Source: DAOVDI01 sp965373045 (lineage in GTDB: Bacteria > Acidobacteriota > Aminicenantia > Aminicenantales > Aminicenantaceae). Taken from it: a stretch of DNA of 18,863 bases. The translations under genes were made by a program, and so were the position numbers. Of this stretch, positions 1 through 6,568 are shown in pieces; positions within the stretch are counted from its first letter, which is position 1; each line of letters starts with the position of its first letter. The notes beneath the pieces are model-generated. The model made no database searches, was not told the origin of the DNA, and saw only the letters and a list, made by a program, of their open reading frames with translations. The stretch covers positions 1 through 18,863 of the forward strand of contig CBDVEQ010000024.1 in the NCBI GenBank assembly GCA_965373045.1. Reading direction: 5' to 3'.

Positions 1-82
1 ATTGTCAACATACAGGTTTCGCTAACACATCTAAAGGAAACTGCGAGTGCAATCGTAACGTTAGAAACTTAGGAAGGAAAAC

Positions 83-1789
83 ATGTCAAACATCGGATCA
101 TATGAAGAACGGATCAAGGATTTTGATTGGTCCATCTCTGAAAAAGAACTTGGATACAAGGATGGTGATGTCATCAATATCGGCTGGTATTGCTCGGACA
201 GGATTTGTGAAATGGGGAAAGCGGATAAGACGGCTTTCATCTGGGAAAGCTTTGGCGGACAGAAAATACAATATACCTTCAATGATATCCGGCTGGCAGG
301 AAATACAATCGGGTCGTATCTAAGGGGATTGGGAATAAAGGATGAGGATCGAGTTTGTTTGTTCATGGACAGGATCCCTGAGCTTTATCTGGGGTTTTTA
401 GGAGCCCTGAAGATCGGTGCTATTGCCCAGCCCCTTTTCTCCGCGTTCGGGGATGAATCCCTTCATGTCCGGCTGGAGAATGCGGAAACACGAGCAATCA
501 TCACCCAAAGGAAGCACGTCAATAAAGTCCGGAAGATCCGAGACTCTTTGCCTCATCTGGAGTTTATTATCATTGTAGACCATGACGGAAAAAACCCGCT
601 TCAGGAAAAGGAGATTGCTTTTTCTCTGAAGGATGCCGATCCTGTTGAAGAATTCGATATTTTCCCGACCAAAGCGGAATCTCCCTCTGTGCTCCATTAT
701 ACATCCGGAACAACCGGACAGCCTAAGGGCGTCAAGCATGTCCATTATTCGTTGATCGGGCAGTATCTAACTTCCAAGTGGGTCCTGGACCTGCAGGATG
801 ATGATGTCTACTGGTGTACAGCAGATCCCGGTTGGGTGACCGGAACATCTTACGGCATCATCGCCCCATGGAGCCTTGGAGTGACCCAGTGTGTCCTGGA
901 CACAGGATTTTCCGCTGATGCGTGGTACGGTTTCATGGCTAAACACAAGGTCACGGTCTGGTATTCGGCGCCGACTGCCATCCGTTCTCTGATGAAAGCA
1001 GGTGAGAAAGTGGTACTAAAGCATGACCTTTCCTCCTTACGTCATCTGGCCAGTGTGGGAGAGCCTCTTAATGCAGAAGCAGTGATCTGGTCTGAAAAGG
1101 TTTTTGGCCTGGCTTTTCACGATACCTACTTCCAGACCGAGACCGGGGCCATTATGCTCACCAATTTTCCTGGTATGAAGATAAAACCAGGATCTATGGG
1201 CAAGCCCTTTCCCGGGATAACGGGGGTTATCCTCGATCCAGAAACACACGAGCCCATCCAAGAGCCGAACAAGCCCGGGCTTATTGCGTTTAAACCGGGG
1301 TGGCCTTCCATGATGCGGACCTACTGGAACAATGAAGAAACCTACAAATCGAAATTTGTCAATGGATGGTATCTGTCCGGTGATCGCGCCACTATCGATC
1401 AGGACGGATATTTCTGGTTTGTCGGCCGGGATGATGATGTGATCAATACGGGAGGCCATCTGGTAAGCCCATTTGAGGTTGAATCCGCACTCCTCGAACA
1501 TGAAGCTGTGGCTGAATCCGCGGTGGTTGCCAAACCGGATGATGTAAATATGGAGGTTGTCAAAGCGTTTATCACTTTGAAGCCAGGTTTTAATAAGAGT
1601 GAGGAATTGGAACTGAAAATTATGAACTTTATCCGGAAGAAGCTTTCTCCTCTGGCTATGCCCCAGGAGATCGAATACATGGATAATCTGCCTAAAACGC
1701 GGAGTGGAAAGATCATGCGCCGGATGCTTCACGCTAAAGAATGGGGGGAAGATATCGGAGACACCTCGACACTGGAAGACGACGAATAG
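83..1789 (+). CDS. Acetyl-CoA-synthetase-like AMP-forming acyl ligase
   Basis: A 568-residue member of the ANL adenylating family, closest in overall pattern to the AcsA-type acetyl-CoA synthetases. Such enzymes activate a carboxylate with ATP and pass the acyl group to a phosphopantetheine thiol on CoA or a carrier protein. The core motifs are present: YTSGTTGQPKG at 206-216, TETG at 352-355, SGD at 432-434, GRDDDVINTGG at 448-458 and the C-terminal PKTRSGKIMRR with the adenylation lysine K543. Two positions differ from acetate-specific Acs. The Trp-Trp before QTETG is Tyr-Phe (349-350), and the Arg usually following GH or GE in the A8 loop is Leu460. The ATG follows AGGAAGG at 71-77. An acyl carrier protein gene comes next, with a KBL-like enzyme after it, so the acceptor may be that carrier. 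The family is certain; substrate and acceptor are not. Confidence 0.9.
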   Translation: MSNIGSYEERIKDFDWSISEKELGYKDGDVINIGWYCSDRICEMGKADKTAFIWESFGGQKIQYTFNDIRLAGNTIGSYLRGLGIKDEDRVCLFMDRIPELYLGFLGALKIGAIAQPLFSAFGDESLHVRLENAETRAIITQRKHVNKVRKIRDSLPHLEFIIIVDHDGKNPLQEKEIAFSLKDADPVEEFDIFPTKAESPSVLHYTSGTTGQPKGVKHVHYSLIGQYLTSKWVLDLQDDDVYWCTADPGWVTGTSYGIIAPWSLGVTQCVLDTGFSADAWYGFMAKHKVTVWYSAPTAIRSLMKAGEKVVLKHDLSSLRHLASVGEPLNAEAVIWSEKVFGLAFHDTYFQTETGAIMLTNFPGMKIKPGSMGKPFPGITGVILDPETHEPIQEPNKPGLIAFKPGWPSMMRTYWNNEETYKSKFVNGWYLSGDRATIDQDGYFWFVGRDDDVINTGGHLVSPFEVESALLEHEAVAESAVVAKPDDVNMEVVKAFITLKPGFNKSEELELKIMNFIRKKLSPLAMPQEIEYMDNLPKTRSGKIMRRMLHAKEWGEDIGDTSTLEDDE

Positions 1790-1832
1790 GTGCAGTTGAA
1801 GGAATTGGCAATTTTTATAAATAATTCAAAGA

Positions 1833-2035
1833 GCCTGGATTATTTACGAGTCGAGGTTGCCGTAGCTGCGAGGAGTGGTTCGTGAAGCTGTATTTATATA
1901 CTGTGAGCGGGACACGACGAAGCCACTGCGGTAAGATCGGCTTGCCCGGAGGGTAAAAGTGTCGATACATAAAGATAAATCTCTATGTTATTATATTGAT
2001 GCTTCAACGTATCGACAATTTTTATAAATAATTCA
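1833..2035 (+). repeat. Composite dispersed repeat, full copy in the ligase-ACP gap
   Basis: This copy starts with the terminal motif GCCTGGATTATTTACGAGTC and runs through a conserved core (TTCGTGAAGCTGTATTTATA near 1879-1898, then GACACGACGAAGCCACTGCG near 1911-1930). It ends in a 60-bp tail bounded by a 9-bp inverted repeat, TGTCGATAC at 1960-1968 and GTATCGACA at 2009-2017. The copy at 9354-9617 on the other strand matches the core almost base for base. A 20-bp direct repeat (caatttttataaataattca) lies just before the element at 1809-1828 and again at its end at 2016-2035. This could be a target duplication or part of the repeat itself. The element separates the ligase gene from the carrier gene and ends 15 nt before the carrier start. 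Confidence 0.8.
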
Positions 2036-2050
2036 GGAAAGGAGATTAGA

Positions 2051-2299
2051 ATGGATGACAAGAAGGACACAATCCTAGAGTATGTTAAGGAGGAATACCT
2101 TGAAGATGAGGACGAAGAGATCGGTTATGATACACCGCTTATTTCCGGCGGGATCGTGGATTCCTTTTCCATGGTTTCTTTAAAGAGGTTTCTGGAAACA
2201 AAATACGGCATATCCATTCCGGATGAAAAAGCCTCCCCTGAAGCGTTCGACACAGTTAACAGTATTGTTGAGCTTGTCAATGAATTTCTGAAAGATTAA
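2051..2299 (+). CDS. Stand-alone acyl carrier protein
   Basis: An 82-residue, very acidic protein with the fold signature of a phosphopantetheine carrier. The attachment motif is GGIVDSFSMVSL, with Ser38 as the expected 4'-phosphopantetheine site. The IVDS context is nearer to specialised carriers such as DltC than to the housekeeping fatty-acid ACP, which has the motif DSLD. GGAAAGGAG lies 7-12 nt before the ATG. The gene sits 17 nt upstream of the KBL-like gene, so the two are probably co-transcribed and may act together, with the ligase upstream charging the carrier. Carrier identity is clear from the motif; the partner and the acyl group carried are inferred from position only. Confidence 0.9.
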   Translation: MDDKKDTILEYVKEEYLEDEDEEIGYDTPLISGGIVDSFSMVSLKRFLETKYGISIPDEKASPEAFDTVNSIVELVNEFLKD

Positions 2300-2316
2300 G
2301 TTAAAGGAGAAGAATC

Positions 2317-3561
2317 ATGGCGTATTCTGATAAAGTTCAGGAAATCTATAAAGAGCAGCTCAAGGATATTGAGAATGCAGGGATTTTCAAGCAGGAACGA
2401 TTCATCCATTCCACTCAGGCGGCTGATATTGAGGTGGAATATCCACCGGGCTCATCGCTGAAAAAAGTCATAAACATGTGCGCCAACAATTACCTGGGGC
2501 TTTCAAGCCATCCTGAGGTGGTAAAAGCTGCGCACGAAGGCCTGGATACCCGGGGATATGGAATGTCTTCGGTAAGGTTCATCTGCGGGACCCAGGATAT
2601 CCACAATGAGCTGGAGAAAAAAGTTTCGGAATTTCTGGGGACAGAGAACACAATTCTTTTTCCCTCATGCATGGATGCAAACACCGGTGTTTTTGAAGCC
2701 ATTTTGGGGAGTGAAGATGTCATGATCTCGGACCGGCTGGTCCATGCATCCATAATCGACGGTATCCGGCTTTGCAGCGCTGAGCGTGATACATTCAAGC
2801 ATTCCAATATGGAGCACCTGGAAAAGAAACTCCAGCTTCATGCCGATAAACGCTTGAAAGTTGTCATTACTGACGGCGTGTTTTCCATGGACGGAGACTG
2901 TGCCAAGCTGGACGAGATAGTAGCGTTGTGCGCAAAATACGACGCGATGTTGTTTGTGGACGATTCACATGCTTCGGGTTTCATCGGAAAGACCGGGCGC
3001 GGGACCCATGAGAAGTACGGAGTGTTGGGAAAGATCGATATCATCACCACCACATTCGGTAAGGCCCTGGGCGGAGCTTCCGGCGGATGTGTTTCCGGAC
3101 GAAAAGAGCTGGTGGAGATGTGCCGTCAGAAGGCGCGCCCTTATCTCTTCTCGAACACGATCGCTCCGGTGGTGGTTTCCGGAGTCCTTAAAGTGCTGGA
3201 TATCTTGTCCAGGAGCACGGAACGCAGGGACAAGCTTGAGAAAAACACCGGATACTGGCGGAAGGGATTGACCGAAGTAGGATGTATCCTCAAGGAAGGG
3301 GATACACCCATTGTGCCTGTCATGCTTTTCAACGCCAAACTGGCGCAGGATGTATCTCGCGACCTGTATGAAGAAGGGATCTATGCCATCGGGTTCTTCT
3401 TCCCGGTGGTTCCCCAGGGAGAGGCGAGGATCCGGACACAGATCTCAGCCGGACATGAGATCCATCATCTGGACAAAGCGCTCGACGCCTTTAATAAGGT
3501 CTGTAAGAAGTACGATATTCTAGGCAAGACCAAGCAGGAGATCATTGCCCGGTATGGATAA
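2317..3561 (+). CDS. kbl: 2-amino-3-ketobutyrate CoA ligase family (alpha-oxoamine synthase)
   Basis: A 414-residue PLP enzyme of the alpha-oxoamine synthase family. KBL cleaves 2-amino-3-ketobutyrate with CoA to glycine and acetyl-CoA, the second step of threonine breakdown. KBL-type signatures include SVRFICGTQD at 85-94, HASIIDG at 143-149 (His143 stacks on PLP), DDSHASGF at 215-222 (Asp215 and His218), the PLP lysine K249 in TFGKALGGASGG, and PVVPQGEARIRTQ ending at 375 with the carboxylate-binding Arg. These match E. coli KBL far better than serine palmitoyltransferase or AONS. The protein is about 15 residues longer than E. coli KBL, with extra residues at both ends. AAAGGAG lies close before the ATG. 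The gene follows a dedicated carrier and an adenylating ligase, an unusual setting for KBL, so acyl-ACP use is possible. The threonine dehydrogenase that makes its usual substrate is encoded at 8360-9343. Confidence 0.88.
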   Translation: MAYSDKVQEIYKEQLKDIENAGIFKQERFIHSTQAADIEVEYPPGSSLKKVINMCANNYLGLSSHPEVVKAAHEGLDTRGYGMSSVRFICGTQDIHNELEKKVSEFLGTENTILFPSCMDANTGVFEAILGSEDVMISDRLVHASIIDGIRLCSAERDTFKHSNMEHLEKKLQLHADKRLKVVITDGVFSMDGDCAKLDEIVALCAKYDAMLFVDDSHASGFIGKTGRGTHEKYGVLGKIDIITTTFGKALGGASGGCVSGRKELVEMCRQKARPYLFSNTIAPVVVSGVLKVLDILSRSTERRDKLEKNTGYWRKGLTEVGCILKEGDTPIVPVMLFNAKLAQDVSRDLYEEGIYAIGFFFPVVPQGEARIRTQISAGHEIHHLDKALDAFNKVCKKYDILGKTKQEIIARYG

Positions 3562-3571
3562 TAAATTATCT

Positions 3572-4465
3572 CTACTTCCCAAAGTTGGATGAATAATAAT
3601 CAAGTTGGGCAGCCTGAAAAGCGATCTTGAGCCAGCCCCGGCTGAGGATGAAGACCTGTCCGACCGTAAAAGCGGCAAGGATAGGCAGAAGCGAGGATGT
3701 CTGGATTGATTTCTGGATAATCCAATATATTACACAGAGGCCCGCTCCGGTCAAGATAAGTAAATAGTAGAGCGCCAGGGTCTTTCCGAATCTTCGAAAG
3801 ACAAAACCTGTCATCTGGAAGAGGGAGCGAAATACAGAGCGAGAATCCTCAATAACGATCTTGATGCATGCATAGTCTAGTATCATATGGACCAGGAACA
3901 CAAAAAATGCGCCTACTGCCACTTGAATCAGGATCAAATAAAACATGAGCTTCTCATTGGTCCCATCTGCTGTTAAGGGTTTAAGTGCAAAATTAAGCAG
4001 AAGATGGATAAGAACAACTGCGATCCAAAGTATGAGTGAATAAATACAAAGGCGGAAGAACCGGCCGAAAAATCGCCCTGCTCCCTGAAAGAAGACCTGG
4101 GAAAAGCGTCGTCCTTCACCTTGATCTTCACTTGATCTACGGGAGCTGATCAATACAGAAAGGATTCCTCCGTTGAGAAAAATAGAAACCAGGAAGAACA
4201 AACAAGCAAGAATAAAGGCAGCATAAAAGATCGTCTGCAAAGGACCTCCTTTATGGATGATCAACTCAAAGAATATGTTGAAATCAAACTTTTTGAGCAG
4301 ACCCTCAGCAGCCGGACTGTTCCCCAAGGCATCAGTTAAGTATTTTGAAAACAGAAAAAAGACGACCGAAGAGAAAAGAATATTTATAAGCCATAATACA
4401 AAGATCATCTTTGGTTCCAGGACAGCCCTTTTAACTCCATAGCCGTAACTTTTTAGTATTTTCAT
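3572..4465 (-). CDS. Six-helix integral membrane protein of unknown function
   Basis: A 297-residue protein that I cannot assign to a named family. It has about six hydrophobic segments, near residues 20-42, 79-105, 139-161, 175-200, 228-250 and 257-275. A basic, hydrophilic loop after the second segment (SSRRSSEDQGEGRR) is probably cytoplasmic. No catalytic motif is evident. AAGGAGA precedes the ATG at good spacing. The gene begins 15 nt after the stop of the M1 peptidase gene, so it is very likely the second gene of that operon and may serve the peptidase's site of action. Its end faces the end of the KBL gene with only 10 nt between the stops. It is clearly coding from its long frame, hydrophobic pattern and ribosome-binding site. 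Confidence 0.8.
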   Translation of the reverse strand: MKILKSYGYGVKRAVLEPKMIFVLWLINILFSSVVFFLFSKYLTDALGNSPAAEGLLKKFDFNIFFELIIHKGGPLQTIFYAAFILACLFFLVSIFLNGGILSVLISSRRSSEDQGEGRRFSQVFFQGAGRFFGRFFRLCIYSLILWIAVVLIHLLLNFALKPLTADGTNEKLMFYLILIQVAVGAFFVFLVHMILDYACIKIVIEDSRSVFRSLFQMTGFVFRRFGKTLALYYLLILTGAGLCVIYWIIQKSIQTSSLLPILAAFTVGQVFILSRGWLKIAFQAAQLDYYSSNFGK

Positions 4466-4480
4466 CCCATTCTCCTTAAA

Positions 4481-5629
4481 TCACATGCCTATCCAAGTGA
4501 GTAACTTCTGGAAATCAAGCATCAATTCCAGCGCGTGTTTAAGCGGCGGGATTTTATTCGGCTTCCTCAGCATGGAGTTATTCATATGATTGATGTCAAG
4601 GATCATTATGTTTTCAGGATCGATCTGAGCGGATTTTAATTTATAGGGTCTTAAATATTTGAATTTTTTCCATCTGTCTTTCCCATCCCATTTTTCCCGG
4701 ATCTCTTCTCCATTTTCGAATATGATGAGGACCTCCTGGGGAAAGATCAATTCTCCTTTTCTAATAATGGATACTTCGTTCTTGTAGATTTTTTCCACGT
4801 TTTTTTCTTTGTCTTTTGGATCTGTTTTGTACTGTCCCTTAAATATTCCTTCAGGCTCTTTGACCTCTGTAGACCTCAGTCTTCCAATCGCGTAATCCAA
4901 TTTGTCCGGACTCCTCCAGAACTGGTCGAAAAACCATCCCAGATCCTGTTTGCTCACGACCTCAGCCACCTCAATAAAATTTTCAGTTGTGGGGTGCTTG
5001 AATTTCCATCTTTCAAAATACGTTTTCATGACCATTGCCATAATGTCTTCTCCAAGATATCTCTCAAGCATCAACAATGATAATGCGGCTTTTGAGTAGC
5101 TGTTGAGGCCGTAACTTCCACCGCTGTAAAATTCCCAGCTCTTTTTTAAGATGGGGTCCAACCGCCCGGAACCGAGCACTTGAGCCCTATGAAAAGTAAA
5201 ATCGCTGATTTTTAAGGGCCCGAGATTCAGCATGGATCGATCCTCACCGTAGTATTTGGCCATTGCTTTGATCTCTGAGTAACTGTTGATCCCCTCATCC
5301 AGCCAGGGCTCCTCGAATTCATTGGAGGCTACCATTCCGTACCAGTATCCATGCCCGAACTCATGAATGGTCACCATCTCTGGTATAAGCAGTCCTTTTG
5401 GAAAAAACCAGGCGCCCATGGTTGTGAAAAGAGTGGGATATTCCATTCCACCAGCACCCGCGGCTTTCAGGGGAGGGTCGACCAGAGTGATCGTTGGATA
5501 TGGATATGCCCCGTAATTCTGGCTGTAGAACTCGATCCCATTTTTAAGAGAGTCCAGGTATCTTTTTTTGAGTTTGAGATGACTGCGGTGAATGAGGAGG
5601 ATAATTTCAGTTTTTACGGGGGGGGTCAT
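4481..5629 (-). CDS. M1-type zinc metallopeptidase, catalytic part (after frameshift)
   Basis: This is the catalytic half of a gluzincin aminopeptidase of the M1 family, in a different frame from its N-terminal half at 5607-6419. It carries the zinc site HEFGH, then exactly 18 residues, then Glu in LDEG, the classic HEXXH-18-E spacing. It also has GGMEYP, the counterpart of the GAMEN substrate motif, and a Tyr-rich stretch (SGGSYGLNSYSKAALSLL) where the transition-state Tyr lies. The frame is open further upstream to 5824, but that part is not M1-like. Real homology begins at PPVKTEI, immediately after a run of eight C, and the boundary given is the first ATG at that junction. Deleting one C would join both parts into a 645-residue protein, with HEFGH at about 352-356 and the zinc Glu at 375. 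The product is probably secreted, because the upstream part carries a signal peptide. Confidence 0.8.
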   Translation of the reverse strand: MTPPVKTEIILLIHRSHLKLKKRYLDSLKNGIEFYSQNYGAYPYPTITLVDPPLKAAGAGGMEYPTLFTTMGAWFFPKGLLIPEMVTIHEFGHGYWYGMVASNEFEEPWLDEGINSYSEIKAMAKYYGEDRSMLNLGPLKISDFTFHRAQVLGSGRLDPILKKSWEFYSGGSYGLNSYSKAALSLLMLERYLGEDIMAMVMKTYFERWKFKHPTTENFIEVAEVVSKQDLGWFFDQFWRSPDKLDYAIGRLRSTEVKEPEGIFKGQYKTDPKDKEKNVEKIYKNEVSIIRKGELIFPQEVLIIFENGEEIREKWDGKDRWKKFKYLRPYKLKSAQIDPENIMILDINHMNNSMLRKPNKIPPLKHALELMLDFQKLLTWIGM

Positions 5630-6419
5630 CCAGAGAATAAGACTCGTGGAATTCCACAAAATCCGGACATGCGGTCCAGGCAAAATCGTGAATGTCTTCC
5701 TGGTAGTAGATATAAGTTTTAGTGCCGTCTTGATTGTTGACTTCATTAACTCTTTTTCCGGTCGCTCCGACCACATATTCTTCAGGTACCGTGATCTCGA
5801 CTTCATAAACTCCAAAATCAGCAAAGAATTCTGAACTTCTGTGATATTGGTGGCAGTTCCATTTTCCTTCCTGAAGTACTCCTATCTTGGGAAACCACTG
5901 GCTGGCCATGCAGAAATCATTTTCAAACCCGGCACGGGTAAAAATCTTTGGTAGTTTTGCGTAAAATTCGATCTCGAGAATAATTTTTTTATGCGGCAAA
6001 ACAGGCTCGGGAAGGAGCACCCTCATCACTGTCTGGTCATCTTTATTCCCGTCGTCAGGCTGGATGTATTCCACTGCGGATGTTAGATCAGCGCCGTTCT
6101 TTATTTTTATCTTCCTGATTTCGTTATACCCCCAATTCTGTTTATCCGGCTTAATGTTCTGACTAATTCCACCGCGCTCCTTGAGGAACGTAGAACGGTT
6201 GTTTTTAAAGGCGTTGAGATAAAGATGAAACTGAAGCTCTGAGACAGGTGTGTCTGAATTGTTGAGCCAGGTTAATATTTCATAGCCTATAACGGCTTTT
6301 TCTTCTGGAACGAGTTTGGCTTTGATACGATAATCGACAATATGCTTGCTCATGGCCGCAAAGCAGGGAAGGCTAAAGATAAACAAGAAAACAAAAACGA
6401 CAAACATGAATTTTTTCAT
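5607..6419 (-). CDS. M1-type metallopeptidase, N-terminal part (broken frame)
   Basis: This is the N-terminal 270 residues of the same M1 peptidase. It begins with a clear signal peptide (basic MKK, a hydrophobic stretch to about residue 17, and a likely cleavage after CFA), so the enzyme acts outside the cytoplasm. A beta-rich region typical of the M1 N-terminal domain follows, with RIKAKLVPEEKAVIGYEILTW at the start and FADFGVYEVEITVP and DFAWTACPDF near the end. The last three residues (RKN) and stop arise only because the frame slips in the eight-C run at 5618-5625. GGGAGAT lies 7 nt before the ATG. As written, the fragment lacks the zinc site and would be inactive alone. Either the true gene is intact and the run was miscounted, or the tract is variable, or the gene is newly broken. 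Confidence 0.82.
   Translation of the reverse strand: MKKFMFVVFVFLFIFSLPCFAAMSKHIVDYRIKAKLVPEEKAVIGYEILTWLNNSDTPVSELQFHLYLNAFKNNRSTFLKERGGISQNIKPDKQNWGYNEIRKIKIKNGADLTSAVEYIQPDDGNKDDQTVMRVLLPEPVLPHKKIILEIEFYAKLPKIFTRAGFENDFCMASQWFPKIGVLQEGKWNCHQYHRSSEFFADFGVYEVEITVPEEYVVGATGKRVNEVNNQDGTKTYIYYQEDIHDFAWTACPDFVEFHESYSLDDPPRKN
5618..5625. other. Eight-base G/C homopolymer causing the M1 frameshift
   Basis: The plus strand has eight consecutive G, read as eight C in the peptidase gene. With eight C the reading is Asp-Asp-Pro-Pro-Arg-Lys-Asn-stop. With seven C it becomes Asp-Asp-Pro-Pro-Val-Lys-Thr and continues into the catalytic domain. The joined length, 1938 nt with the stop, is an exact multiple of three. 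Confidence 0.9.
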
Positions 6420-6456
6420 TTGATATCTCCCACAGAATAAAATAACTCCTCAATTT

Positions 6457-6486
6457 TTTACAAATATACCATAAAATTGATATATT
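6457..6486 (+). promoter_or_regulatory. Possible sigma70-type promoter for the C69 dipeptidase
   Basis: In the 149-nt divergent gap between the M1 gene and the C69 gene, TTTACA (6457-6462) is followed after 18 nt by TATATT (6481-6486), leaving a leader of about 75 nt. The whole gap is very AT-rich, so a chance match is possible. Confidence 0.35.
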
Positions 6487-6568
6487 ATTTACTATAGACG
6501 AAAAATGACAAACTTAAGTTCCTATAGGAGAGTTTTTAACATCTAATTATTTATAGAGGAGAAATAAT

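Noticed and set aside
1037..1732. 231-residue open frame antisense to the ligase
   Set aside because: It lies wholly on the opposite strand of a gene with all ANL motifs. It has no ribosome-binding site and no recognisable domain.
1833..2035. CRISPR array or tRNA-type structure in the repeats
   Set aside because: There are no regularly spaced short direct repeats with unique spacers, and no cloverleaf. The copies are spread over the window and behave as a dispersed element.
2317..3561. Serine palmitoyltransferase, suggested by the ligase and carrier neighbours
   Set aside because: SVRFICGTQD, HASIIDG and PVVPQGEARIRTQ are KBL-type; the corresponding SPT motifs differ. Only the gene context, not the sequence, recalls sphingolipid clusters.
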